Shown one piece after another: positions 1 to 12,260 of a stretch of DNA of 64,000 bases; the stretch's first letter is position 1, and every line of letters starts with the position of its first letter. Origin of the DNA: Biscogniauxia marginata (lineage: Eukaryota > Ascomycota > Sordariomycetes > Xylariales > Xylariaceae); assembly GCA_022695795.1 (NCBI GenBank), contig MU404141.1, forward strand, positions 62,001 through 126,000, written 5' to 3'. Below the pieces are notes generated by a model. The model had not been told where the DNA came from. It saw only the letters and a program-made list of their open reading frames with translations, and searched no databases. The translations under genes were made by a program, and so were the position numbers.

Positions 1-287
1 GTCATCCGAATCAACACGCGATTATACCGAGTCATAGTCGATTACCGCGCCAAACTGGACTATAGTCGTTATTTTAGCTTCAATATTAATGATTTAATCA
101 GCCTCGGTTCAAATCAACTTCTCTTCTCGGGAGGCGATGGTGCTTGGAGCGATGGGTAATTATGACCGTCACTTTTCTGCGTTACTTGCTCTTCTATAAA
201 TAATGCCAACTATTCATATTATAGAGATCTTGCCATCCTACACAATGAACCACCCATAAGCCTGTGGCGCTACTATAAATTGGACCT

Positions 288-359
288 GTAAGTGCTTGCT
301 TTCATATTCAAATAATGAGTATAGTAGTAATAACCATGCTGATAATGTTTACTTCGCAG
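288..359 (+). other. Probable spliceosomal intron
   Basis: A 72-base GTAAGT...CGCAG segment with a GCTGATAATG branch-like sequence 5' of the acceptor. It precedes the coding sequence that starts near 360. The upstream exon would end with the bases preceding 288 and includes an ATG at 245 that is soon followed by stops, so the true first exon is unresolved. Confidence 0.4.
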
Positions 360-1046
360 TCCAGTTGGATGCATCGTCACTAGAATGTGGTTATCCAGAC
401 TCATATCGAGATGCTACGCCCACTCCGCCGGCTTTTCCCGGAGTTCGTCTCACAGGACGCTGTCCGTACGACTGTCCACGTCCCCCAGTACGAAGTGGGA
501 GGATGGAAGATCGTCCTGCTTGGCATCTATGGCAGCGACACCTGCCCTATGGACGATGCGCGGTACGCGGGGGAGGATCAAGTACGTGCTATCACCATCT
601 GTCAGCAATGGAACGCGGTCGGCTGGTTGTGGGACTTCGCCAATAGCGCTTTCCGAGCCTTCTGCATCAGGGCGGTAACCCTGACTCGTCTGATCAAGTA
701 CAGCCCGGAGAGTGAGTGTATCCACGATCACATCCTCATGGTAATCGAGAAATACTTCTATCTCTACCACTCTGTCTTTGCAGAACATGCGCAATTCCCG
801 AACTGGGCTTTCGGTCTCTGGGCTATCCGCGCCATTAACCCCCGCCAATTCACCCGCAATTTCGATAGTCTCTCCGAGCCTTTCCAGCGGCAGATCGCTG
901 TTGCAGTCATCAATCGAGCTATGTATATCGCGTGTTTCTACGAGGATGACGGCATTCTTCTCAGCGACGTACCCTGGTCGCGGGTCCCGAAGGTCACGAT
1001 GACGATGACGACGATGCGTCACTTCCTGACCCTGATTAAGCCTTAA
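360..1046 (+). pseudogene. Hypothetical fungal protein gene, probably frameshifted
   Basis: I do not recognise the family. The longest frame runs to TAA at 1044-1046. Its first ATG is at 411, giving about 211 residues with a convincing protein-like composition (aromatic and charged segments such as NWAFGLWAIRAINP). A good intron, gtaagt to gcag with a GCTGATAATG branch-like site, lies just upstream at 288-359, but the exon entered from it stays open in a different frame (reading LECGYPDSYR) and would have to shift near 405-410 to reach the main frame. At the other end the neighbouring frame gives an acidic DDDDDD tail from about 985 to 1040 that looks more natural than the MTMTTM read by the main frame. 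A start-proximal and a C-terminal indel are therefore likely. It could instead be an intact gene starting at 411. The existence of coding DNA is fairly sure; the gene model is not. Confidence 0.5.
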
Positions 1047-3968
1047 GTCATCTCTCTATGAAGGATCTTTGTAATTAAATGGTATAGGATGTCAAAGTCC
1101 TCGTGGATGTTCCTTATCGAATTTAGCCTTCGCCTGATCTACCTATTAAGAAATAAGAACACATATTTCGAGGCACCCGATTCGTTTATTCCAGTGCCAA
1201 TATTACCAAATCTGCAGACCAAATAATTGCATTGCTGGGTGAAGAATTACGCTCAGAAAGTTATAATGCTTTTGCTGCGCTCATTACGTTACAGGATTCA
1301 TCTTCAAAGAGGTCCTGTTTTTAGAAGAGGATTATGTGGCATAGAGTTGTACCGTTAGCCAGACATGGCATACAACAGACCACATAGCTGAACCAGATAG
1401 TCATTATCGCTAGAGTAATAATCAAAACCCTCATTACCCAACCAGCCATAATATGAGCAAAAATCATAGAGATATCAATCTAGAATAGCCCTTGAGTACT
1501 ACCCGTCTTACATGTGAAAGACCTAGGTCTTCGACACTATATAAATCTCATACCCTATGAATTAGGAATTCTTTCTTCAAGGATTTTCATTGTGAGGTTA
1601 TAAGAAGATATATTCCACGGAAATATTGTGGTTCGATGTGTTATAGACCCACCTCTTCTGTGACGGAGATTATTGCAACTCATCTGTGTATCAATCTGTG
1701 AAAGTCCTACCACCATTTCCTCCCCTTTGCTAAATAGGAATACTTCCATAATAAATCGCATATTTTCTTCGGTATAAGTCACATATGGTCAAATACCAAT
1801 ACAATCCCATAAAAATGAATTATGATTATAGTGATCATATTAACAGCCCAGTACCACCAACATCTATATTTCGTGCGTGCTACATGTAGCCTGGTGCTGA
1901 CTGCGTCGGATACAATGAATAGACTTTTAGCAAAGACGATAAAGCTGTGAGAAAAAAAGCTAGCACAAGGAGAAAAAGACGTTTAAGTGTGTAAAATGAT
2001 TCATTATTACATTTAATTATATGAACCATCATTTAAAACACCTGTGAAAATCAAATTGTCAACTCTTACGATAAGTATTATACTTTCGATTTAACTTCTT
2101 GAGTACTATATGTAAGATAGGGGCATCCGAAGAATGCCGACTGAAAATGTAGCCCAGGGAAACGTACCGGTGTCGCGTTTCTTTTTGAGAAAGTCGTCCA
2201 CGTTATTGTTGGCCTCGGCATCATTCTCTCCCCTTGGCCTCTATGTTATCAAATAACATCCTAACTAACATAGCAGGGTTAGCTTACGCAACAATTTGCG
2301 CATGGCGAAGTATTCACATATACCCAGTTCGAGCAGTTATGGGTAAGGAAGTATTTGCATCTGAATCTATAGAAACCGCCGCTCATAGTTGCGAATGGGA
2401 GAAAGCCAACTCCAGTTTTGAGATGGGGAAATGAATATGGACTGAAGAGGTCGGGTGCGCTCCTTCGTTTCCCAACTAGCTGAGACAACTACTTTATACA
2501 CCTACCCAAGTAGTTAGTCTAACGAGCTTCTAGACTGTACGGAAAGGCTCTGTATCGTCTCCTACAACTATCATAAATATCAAGACCTACATAACGCACC
2601 GATAGCCTTTAGACCAGTTTCATGAGTTCCTTTGTACGACTGCAGAAAAAAAGCAAGCACACGGAGCAAGCATCAAATGGGCGCCACCGGTCGAACTACA
2701 TATCCCATCTCTATCAACCTGACGATGGCTTTTACATGAAGTGGGGGTCAGGCTAGGGCACTCTTCGATTTGGTATTGAGGAATCCAAATAAGTAAATGA
2801 CAGATTACCTCCTCTCTCGGACAAAGGCAAGATCTATGCTCATATGTAGTCTATAACCGCTACAGGGCTGCCGCTCCAGTTTCTACAGAGTCCTCTTGGC
2901 TCGAAGTCTTCTCCTCTTCTGGTAGTTCGTTTCTAGGTGCGAGACCGAGCATATATGGCACATAGTTAAGCTACGTCCCCTGGTTTGTTTACTAGACACA
3001 GGTCCCAACAAGGAGTCCAACCTACCGGAACGTTCCCCTGTTTCAACCCGCGCATAGTCTGCTAGTGAAGCCATGGGAAGGCGTAGTGTAACATAGAAAA
3101 GCTGATCCATTAAGCATGGATACCTGTAAGCACGCACTGTCGAACACGATTCCGGCGCTATATGCATGGGAAAAGTCATAACTACCTAACATCTACTTTC
3201 TACACGCAGCCCGCTAGTTGCGGCGTGTGATATTCGCGTGCTTAGTAGACAAGTGAGACCGTTTTCTACGCTTGCTATCTATTGTCAGGTCTCCAGTGGT
3301 TTCGTCATATATTTATAATGTAGCTATGATGGTACCTGTGTCTACAGAAAAGCATAACTGTGTCCTAGGCTGCCCCGGCTGAGCCGTAAGTATCCCGCTA
3401 CGCTCTTCCATAGGCCCTGGGATATCGACCCATCCCTGGCAGACCATTCATGCCAGTCTCCGAATCAGGAATGTGTATACTAGCGTCACCTGTAACTGAT
3501 CCATGGCAAGGACACTGATACAAACCCGAATCAGTTTGTCTCCAAACCCTGGCGTATATATCCGATCTTATGCATACATCTCCAGTGGTGGCATAACCGC
3601 TCCTATCTCGGCCCTGTCGATATGGTACCTCGAGCGCCACCACTAGTCCCTTATACGGTTGGCGGCATCTTCGATCGTATGAGAGAAATCCATGCTAGAG
3701 ACTAATGGAATGGAAGCTATTTCAACATGTTCACGTAATACTATCATGCTCCGGGGCTAAGTTTCAACCAGGTGCAGAGCTAGACAGTTCGCCCACTCTT
3801 TGTTGTAAATAATACTATCTATAACGTAGCTATGAGGCCTTGTTCCAATCACGGAGGCCAGCCGGTTATCTGACCCGTCGGCAAAACCTATCCCTAATAA
3901 CATTTCTTTATCGCTTGGCCTCTTCGGTAGCTATCCAATCCTTGACAGACTGTACCGCCATATGGGGA
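1047..3968. other. Intergenic DNA, no gene recognised
   Basis: Normal to slightly AT-rich sequence with only short open frames, none with recognisable motifs or a coding-like composition over a useful length. I see no transposon termini, tRNA or strong inverted repeats here. Confidence 0.5.
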
Positions 3969-4408
3969 TGTTACAAACCAACTAATCGACCACATTAAGA
4001 GACCTATAGTGGAGCACAAACAACCAATCACGGACAAACACCGGATGGATGTGCTGGATATGAGAGATGTCCAAGCACATCCACCATAACCACCACATCC
4101 AGGATCACGAAGGATATGATGGATGTTGAACATATCCAGACACATCCAGAACAACAAGACCACATATGAGGAGGAGGAATACCTTATATAAAAAATGGCA
4201 TTCTCTATGTATCTAGTCATTCCTTCAGCTCCTTAGCTATCAATCTAAGACTACATCATCGACCGCACTGAACTGTAGTGGAAGGACTCCAAGCCTTCCT
4301 TACGAACAGACACCGTGAAATCACTCTTTGATTCCTACAAGCACTGTTACCTTAAAATCAAGAACCCCATTCCGACTATATCTAAGCCCTAGATATAGGT
4401 TCGTAACA
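3969..4408 (+). mobile_element. Solo LTR related to the chromovirus LTRs, not RIP-mutated
   Basis: It starts TGTTACAAACCAACTAA and ends GGTTCGTAACA, matching the termini of the LTRs at 14515, 37154 and 37698 (TGTTACGA... and GGTTCGTCACA). The length of 440 bases falls in the family range (422-462). It has a TATATAAAA box at 4185-4193 and, 50 bases on, the AGCTATCAA motif at 4235-4243 found in every family LTR. Unlike the others it is not AT-degraded. The flanking 5-mers (gggga and gaact) do not match, so it may have arisen by recombination between two elements or the target duplication has decayed. The U3 part contains a stem of TGGATGTGCT (4046-4055) against AGCACATCCA (4074-4083) and many GGATRTG repeats in both orientations. 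Confidence 0.8.
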
Positions 4409-4499
4409 GAACTCTTGGATTCGACCATACGATCGGTCGGTCAAAATCCCGGAGGGAAGATCCTGCAGGTAGTTAGCAGCAGTTCTCCTTGCGGCTATC

Positions 4500-5014
4500 T
4501 TAACATACACATACTAGCGACGGGATGCCGATAGGAAGGTACAGATGTAGTTTGCTGTTTCGCTCGCGGATGACCTCAGCCGAAAGCGTCTCATTTCGAA
4601 ATGCTTCGCAGCGAAAAAGGAAGTCCTGAGTCTTCACTGCGTCGCACGTTGTAAAGCTAGGGGAGCCGTAAACACGAAGTGCTGATAATAGGACCTTGAG
4701 GTTCTCTGTTGGTGTAAACTCGATCTGGAAGTACGATGTGCTCTGGATGTCCCGACGACCTCCAACAACCTCGAAAACCTTGCGAGCCAGTGCAACCTGA
4801 TGAAGTAATATCTTCTTGTATTGCTCTCCTAGTGACCGTCCCTTGGCTTTGTCCTTTAGCCACTCGGCTTGGTCTAACCACTGTTTTGTATTCTTTCTCC
4901 ATTCTTCCATCAGCTTATTTATCGTAAGTGTGTCGATATAGTCATCATCGTCTTTGCGGCACAGTAAAGAAGCAATTTGAGGCAGAAGGAAGAGAGTCTT
5001 CGTTTCGGGATTGG
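4500..5014 (-). CDS. Hypothetical protein, C-terminal part only
   Basis: Family not recognised. An open frame enters from about 5014 with no stop until TAG/TAA at the 4500 end. The first Met inside it is at 4910, but the frame stays open upstream for another 34 codons with protein-like content (for example FLLPQIASLLCRKDDDY), so 4910 is probably internal. Composition is Lys/Glu-rich and helical (EQYKKILLHQVALARKVFEV). Just upstream of 5014 the frame hits TAG and the AT-rich RIP block begins, so the 5' part of the gene has probably been lost or overwritten by the repeat block. It could be an exon of a decayed gene. Confidence 0.45.
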
Positions 5015-5680
5015 AGTGCTACTACTATTAGTATCTAAAAAATATAACGTATAATTAAGCCGAAGCGTTTAAACCAACCAATACACGACCTTAATTACTT
5101 TTACCCACATCGTACTACATAATAAATAATCTCGTTTAGCCGAACCTTAACAATATTAAAATTTCTCGTTAATCTTCCTTTAATTATTAAATAAGTATAT
5201 TTACTTTTAAATATCTTAAATATTATTAATTAAATAATAAAATAATATTAAAGCTTTTTAATTAAAACTTTAAAAATCATAATTAATATAAAAACATAAA
5301 TAACTTAATAATTACGACTTAATTAATCTCGTTTAACTATATTTCTTAAGATTATTTTTTTATAATTTTTTTATAATTTCGTTTAATTAATTATATATAG
5401 TTAATTAAAAATAATAGAAATAAATAACTAAAATATTTTAACGTTTTATAAACAAATATTTATTATATAAATAAGTAATATTAAAACTTTAAAAGAAGTT
5501 TAATAATAAAAACATTATTTTAAAATTAAGACGTATAACAACGTAAAAAGAATTATATTAATAAATATTAAAACTAAAAAAGTAAGTATTAAATAAAAAG
5601 CATCTTAATATATTTAATAATATAAATAATCTCGTTTTTATTCTTAATAATTAATGAAAATACAAAGAAGTAAAATAAAT

Positions 5681-6102
5681 ATATTATATAAGCTCGTGAG
5701 CCACTTGATATCTTATATAAAATTAACTTTTTTAAAAATTTATAACCTCGCGCGCAAAAGTCGGAAAAATCTTGGACCTTTTATTTTAATTATATAATTA
5801 ACGGATTTATTTAAATTTAAAATTCAAAAAATTAAAAGCTAAATACGTAAAAAGAAAACGTAAGAAATTAAAATTAAAATAAAACATATAAATCATTTTA
5901 TCTTTTTTTTTCGCGTATTTAAATTTAAAATTATCTAATTTTATATTTAATTATTTTTAGTTATATATATAACTTAAAAAAAAAAGTTCGAGATTTTTCC
6001 GATTTTTACGTGAAAAGTTATAAATTTTCGAAAAAGTCAATTTTATATAAAAAACCATTTCGTTTATGATCTTGTTTTATTTATTTACTTATATAATATG
6101 TT
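5681..6102. repeat. Fold-back (long inverted repeat) element, copy 1
   Basis: The left arm (from 5681, atattatataag, then gccacttgatatc...) is the reverse complement of the right arm ending at 6102 (cttatataatatgtt). The arms are over 100 bases each and share the internal motif of a TATAAAAT-CGAC-like stretch followed by a TATAACTTT-like stretch with copies 2 and 3. The left arm lacks about 17 bases present in the right arm. Both arms are RIP-mutated. Confidence 0.7.
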
Positions 6103-6770
6103 ATATTTTTCTTTTTTATAATTATAATAAATAGGTTTTATTTTTATTTATTTATTATTTTATTAAACGCTTTTTTATAAATTTAAACTATTAAAATTAA
6201 AGTTAATAATAAAGAAAAAAAAGTTTAATATTATTAATCTTAATATTTTTATTCTTAATAACTTTAATTTAAATTTTAAAATTTAAATTTTAAAGTTTTT
6301 TTTACTTATAATAATTTTATATATTTAATTAAATATAGTTATATACTTATAAAATATAAAGAATTTTTATTTAAAAAAATAAAAAAAAAGCTTATTTTTA
6401 GTTTTAATATTAATTATAATATTAACGCTTTTTTATAAAACTTTTTTAAAATAAACCTTAACTTTTAAATAATAATTTTAATAATTATAATTAAAACTAC
6501 CTTTTTAAATCTTTTAATTTAATCGAAAAACTTATTATTTTATTTTAAACGAACAATATACGTTAAAACAATTTTAATGATATTTTAAAAAGTATATATA
6601 TTTAAAAGATTTTTAATTTGTTAAAACATTCTCGAGTTATTAATTAATTTATAAATTAACTTTAAAAACGTTTATTTTTCTCGTTTTAAAGTTTATATAT
6701 ATATTTATAAAGTTATTTTTATAATTGATTTAATTATTTATTTAAAGCTTTATAATATTAATTTATTAAT

Positions 6771-7205
6771 AACGTGTTTTATAAGCGAGTAAGTCACACA
6801 AGCGAGAAAGCCACTTAATTTTCTATATAAAATCGACTTTTTTAAAAATTCATAACTTTACGCGTAAAAATCGTAAAAGTCTTAAACCTTGTTTATTAGT
6901 TATATTATTATAAGGTTTAACTAAAATAAAATCGAAAAAATTAATTTTAAAAGACGTAAAAAGAAAACGCGTAAAACCTAAAATTAAAATAAAACTTATA
7001 AACCTTTTTATATATTTCTTTATATATTTTATTTCCTTTTTTAATTTTCTTTTTAGTTAATTTATATAATTATATAATTAAAAAAAAGATTCGAGATTTT
7101 TACGATTTTTATGTGTAAAGTTATAAAGTTTTAAAAAAGTCGATTTTATATAGAAAATCAAGTGGCTTTCTCGCTTGTGTGGCTTACTCGTTTATAAAAC
7201 ACGTT
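6771..7205. repeat. Fold-back (long inverted repeat) element, copy 2
   Basis: It begins AACGTGTTTTATAAGCGAG and ends CTCGTTTATAAAACACGTT. The two arms are nearly identical inverted copies for about 130 bases, separated by about 170 bases. It is the clearest full copy (435 bases). The flanks are AT-rich, so a target duplication cannot be assigned with confidence. No open frame is present, so this is a non-autonomous element. Confidence 0.8.
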
Positions 7206-7590
7206 ATAATTTATAATATTTTTATTTTTAATTATAATTAACGTTTAAAATTATCGATTTTTAAAGTTAAATTAATATTAAACTTATAAATTTATAAATA
7301 AATACTTTTTTTTCAAATTATTTTAAACATTTTTAAGTTAATTTTAAAAATTAACTAAAATCAAATATTTTTTAATTTTTATTAAATTTTATTATTAACT
7401 CTTAAAAATTAATATATTATTAATATATTTTTATAAATCCTTTTTAAAGGTTTTTTTAAAAAAGGGTTTATATTTAATATATTAATTAAAAATAATTAAT
7501 TAAGTTATAAATATAAAATAAAATTTAATTAAACTTTAATATTAATAAAATTAAAATTAATTATATTTTTTCTCGATATTATATTTAAAT

Positions 7591-7774
7591 TATTACGGCA
7601 GTGTAAGGGGATTTAAAGTAATACTTGATTTCTTAGTTTATTAATAAAAATACCAAAGATAGAAAAGAAAGAAAATCTAGAATAGTTATTAGGGTTATTT
7701 TAACAACTAAATACATTTCAAACTTTACTTTAACTTTATTATTTTATTAAAATTAGCGTTATTAAGCCGTAATA
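7591..7774 (-). repeat. Element A LTR (its 3' LTR)
   Basis: 184 bases, aligning to 14341-14514 plus 22013-22052 with differences that are C/T and G/A transitions plus one 38-base gap. The adjoining purine-rich tract at 7775-7787 (minus strand) is the expected polypurine primer site. Confidence 0.75.
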
Positions 7775-10635
7775 CTACCTCCCTTTAAAAACTAGTTTTT
7801 TACCTTTAAATATTAGCTTAAAATTTTTTTAAAAAAAGGTTAATTTACCTTAAATTTAAACTTAAAAGAATTACGTTTTAAATAAAAAATACTTTTGAGT
7901 TTATAATTAAACTATTACATTATAAAGCTTTTAATTTTATAAATAATAAATTAATACTTTTTATAACTATTTATTAAATTAGTTTTTTATATTAAAGTTT
8001 TAATTTGCCGCTTATTACCTCTTTATATTATAATTACTCAGTTATTAATTATCTTATTATTATTTAAATATTTAAAGTTATATTTTTCTTTTTTAATAAC
8101 TTTTAATTATTATTATAGCTTTTTAAAAAGGATTTCGTATTATATTAAGTTAAATCCGGGTTTTAACCTTTTTATTATATTTAATATTATAACTTTTTAT
8201 AATATATTTATAAAATTAATATTTTATTAACTTCTTATTTTTCTTTTAAGTTATTAAAGTTAATAATTTCCCTTTTAAGGTTTTTTATAATTTAATTTAA
8301 TAATAAAGTATTTAAATATCGTTGTAATTTATCGATATAAAACGTTTTAAACCTTTTTTAGCTTTTTAATATTTTTAAAAGATAAAAATATTTATAAATA
8401 ACTTTTATTTTAAAATATTATTATATTAACGAAAAATTTAACTTATTATGCGGTTAATTTATTAATTATATTTTTTAATAATAAATGTTTTATTACTTAT
8501 CTCGAAATTTAACTTATATCGATATTTATTAACTTATTTAAATATTTATTTTTACGTAATTATTATATTACTTTTAATAAACTTAATAAATTTATAAATA
8601 GTTTTAATTATTTGTTAAACTTCCTTTTAAAAAAGTTTTTTAACGATAAATAATTCCTTAAAATCCGTAATACATTTCATTTAATTATAAAAAGGTAATA
8701 TAATATAACCTCTTTTTACTTTATATAAAGATAATTTAGTTAAATTTTAAAATAAACTCGTTTATATTATGTTTATTATAAAAATTAATTAAAATTAATC
8801 GTTTTATTAATAATTTATATATAATTATAAACGTTAATTAATATATTTATTTATATTTTTAACTTATTTAATGGTTTAAAAATAGTTAATTAATAATAAT
8901 TTTAATATCCTGTTAATAAAATTAACTATAAATTAAAAACCTTTATTATTAATTATTAATTTAAATAATTTAAAAACCTAATAAAGTTTAATATAATAAA
9001 TTTTTATTAAGTTTTTTATAATAATAATTTAATTATATAAAATAGTTTAATACCGCTTATTAAATTAACATATAATAATATAAATATTATTAAACTCGTA
9101 TTTATTTATACGTATTAATTTAAAGTTTATTACTAAGTATTATTAAGCTTTTTAAAACATTAATAAAATATATAATAATTTAAATATTTTATTTTTTTAA
9201 TATTTTAAATGATTTATAAGTTATATAATTAATTATAAATTAATTAATATTTTCGTTTATATTTAATTATTAATATAAAGAAGTTATTAATTTATAAATC
9301 TTATTTTAATTTAAATATATAAAAATTAACTAAAAATAGATTTCGTCGATTATTTACATTTATAAGTTATTTTTTATAGAAATTATAAATCATTTTTAAT
9401 ATAATATTAAATTATTAATTATAATTTACGTCGTTTTTTTCTCGAAACACTTTTTTTTTAATATATTTATAATTTTAAGTCGCTTTTATTTATTTAAATT
9501 AATTCGTTTATTAATATCACGTTTAATAAATTAAAGAGTTTAATTATATTAATTTCGATAAAAGTAATAGTTCTTAATATTAATTTAAATATAATTGTTA
9601 TTTATTAAGTTTGTTTTTAGTTTTTTATATCTTTAAATCTTTAAATTTATAAAATAATATATTTATTATTACGTTTTCTTTTTCAAGTTAATAAATAATT
9701 TAAAAATAATATTAAATTATTCATTTTATTTAATCGACTTATTATATGATTAATAGCTTTTTAATATTAAAATATTTTAAAGCTTTGTAATTAATAATAA
9801 TAATAATAAATAGTTTTTTTTGTTATAAACTAATTAATTTTGTTTTTAATATTAAAAAGCTTGAATTATAATTAATAGCTTTTTATTTTAAATTAAGTAA
9901 TTTTATATAATTCTTTATATAATTTTTTAAATAAAATGCGATTAACTAAGTATTATTTACCGTTATTTTATAATTAAAAAAATACCTTAATTACTACCTT
10001 GTTAAATATATTTATTTTTACTCCAGTTTTGTATTCGAATATAAAATAATATAATATAAAAATTAAAAGTAATCGCCGCTTTAATTATTTAAAAACCTTT
10101 TAATAAAGTAATATTTAATTTTATATTTAGTTCTTTTTATAAGGTTTATTAAAAGATAAATTACTTTCTTATATTTCTTTATAAATTTATAATAAAAGTT
10201 ATAAAACCTTAAAAAGGATTATACTTTTTTTTATTAAAATAAACTCTTTTTATTTTATTATTATTTTTAACTTTTACGAATTAATATAAATATTATTAAC
10301 TTTAATAATAAATCTTAAAAATTTAGTTTTAATAATATAAAATTCGTACTTATTTAAATCGGTTTATAACTTAGTTTTAATAAGCTTTTTTAATACTTTA
10401 TTTATATAAATAATATAACTAATTTCGTTTTTAAAGTAAATAATAATATTATTAATATAAACATTATAAAAATCGTTTAAATACTTTATTAAAATATTAT
10501 TAATATATTATTAAAAAGTAAATAACTTATTAGTTAAATTAAAAAATATTACCTTAAATTTATAAGTATTATAACGAGTTTAAAAGGTAATTAAATCTTT
10601 ATACCTTAAAAATATTTTTAACTTATAAAAAGCTT

Positions 10636-11056
10636 AATATATTTCATATGCGAATAAGTTATATAAGTAAATAAACCACTTAATTTCTTACATAAAATCG
10701 ACTTTCTTTTTAAAATTTTATAACTTTACACGTAAAAATCGTAAAAGTTTTAGACCTTTTTTTAGTTATATAATTATTATTTAATTAAAATAAAAATCAA
10801 GAAAATAAAAAGTGAAATATATAAAGAAATACGTAAAAAGGTTTATACGTTTTATTTTTATTTTTATTTTTATGCGTTTTCTTTTCGTATTTCTTAAAAT
10901 TCATTTTTTTATTTTTATATTTAATTAAACTTCTTAATTATATAACTAATAAAAAAGGTCCGAGATTTTTACGACTTTTATATGTAAAGTTATAAATTTT
11001 TAAAAAGTCGATTTTATTTAGGAAATTAAGTGGCTTACTCGCATATGAGACACGTT
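10636..11056. repeat. Fold-back element, copy 3, inside element A
   Basis: The right end reads CTCGCATATGAGACACGTT and the left end AATATATTTCATATGCG, which is its inverted counterpart after C-to-T and G-to-A changes. Inside each arm the same CCACTTAATTTC / TATAACTTTACACG motifs occur as in copies 1 and 2. The length of 421 bases is close to copies 1 and 2. It interrupts the reverse transcriptase region of element A, so it inserted after element A. Confidence 0.75.
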
Positions 11057-12132
11057 AATAAATATCGATTTTAATAAATATTTTAACCCTTTTTAAGCGT
11101 GTTAAGGTTTTTTTAATTATATTATTTAATTTTTAATAATTCACGTAAAAATGTAATTCTTTATTAAGCTTATTAATAAATAAAACGAGAGCCGCTTAAA
11201 ATATTTAATTTAATTTAATAAAACCTTTATATAAATTTTCGGTTAAATACTTTTTATAAACCTTTATTTCTTTTAAAAATAATTTAAATCGTAAAAGTTA
11301 TAACTTTCCTTTAAAATAATTTATTAGTTAATAAGTCGATTTAACGTTAATTTATTTAACTTTATTTTATTAAATACTTTAAAATGTTTATAATAATATT
11401 TTATAACGAAAATTGTTTTTATTTTCTTTTAAAATTTTAAATGTTTATTATTATTATTTCAATTTTATAACACTTTATAATATATAAAAAAGCTTTTATA
11501 TTAATTATAACTATATTTGTTTTACTTTTATATTATTTAACGTTATTATGTTTAAAACGGTACTCTTTATAAATGTTTTTATTTATTTTAAGGTTTTTTT
11601 AAGTAAATCTTTAACGAATACCTTTAATTTATAAATTTATAACTAGTTATATTAAAATGCCTTTATTAAACTTATAAAAGTCTCGATGTTATAATATTTT
11701 AAAATTTAATACTTTAAAAATGCTTAAATAAATTCCTTTATTAAAAATTTTATTAAGATTTATTTTAATTCTTAAATGCTTTTTTTTACCGTAATTATAA
11801 TTATATAAAAAATAAATAACTTTTTATAATTATCTTTATAACGCTTATTTTTTTCTTTAATAATTCGTTTTATTATTTAATATTTACTTAATAATTTAAA
11901 TTCTTTAATAAGTTTTTTATTTCGTTTATTTATAAAATAAAAACCTCTCTTTTTAAACGTTTATAAATAAATTATAAGTTATTATAAAATATTTACTTAA
12001 AATTATATTATTTTTTTATTTAAAACTATTATTAACACTTATTATATTACACGTTTTTAAATTTATAAGTTAATAAGTATTATTATATTAATTAATTAAA
12101 TAACTTTATTATTAAAGCTATTTATTTATTAT

Positions 12133-12260
12133 AACGTACCACACAAGTGAGTAAACAAAATAAGCTCGCGAACAAAATAGTTTCTTATATAAAATCGATT
12201 TTGTATGGGAAACCATTTTGTTCGCGAGCTTGTTTTGTCTACTCGCTTGTGTGGTACGTT
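12133..12260. repeat. Fold-back element, copy 4: 128-base near-perfect palindrome
   Basis: The left arm AACGTACCACACAAGTGAG and right arm CTCGCTTGTGTGGTACGTT are inverted copies that meet in the middle at an ATCGATTTT core near 12195. The arms differ only at a handful of C/T or G/A sites. It lacks the 170-base spacer of copies 1-3 and is either a deletion derivative or the minimal form. It would extrude a 60-base-pair hairpin. Confidence 0.85.

Noticed and set aside
1940..2680. Two similar AGAAAAAAAGC-AGCACA stretches (near 1951 and 2643) as a direct repeat
   Set aside because: Similarity covers only about 20 bases of low complexity.
3894..4220. 108-codon minus-strand frame
   Set aside because: Lies inside the solo LTR at 3969-4408 and reads across its U3 repeats.
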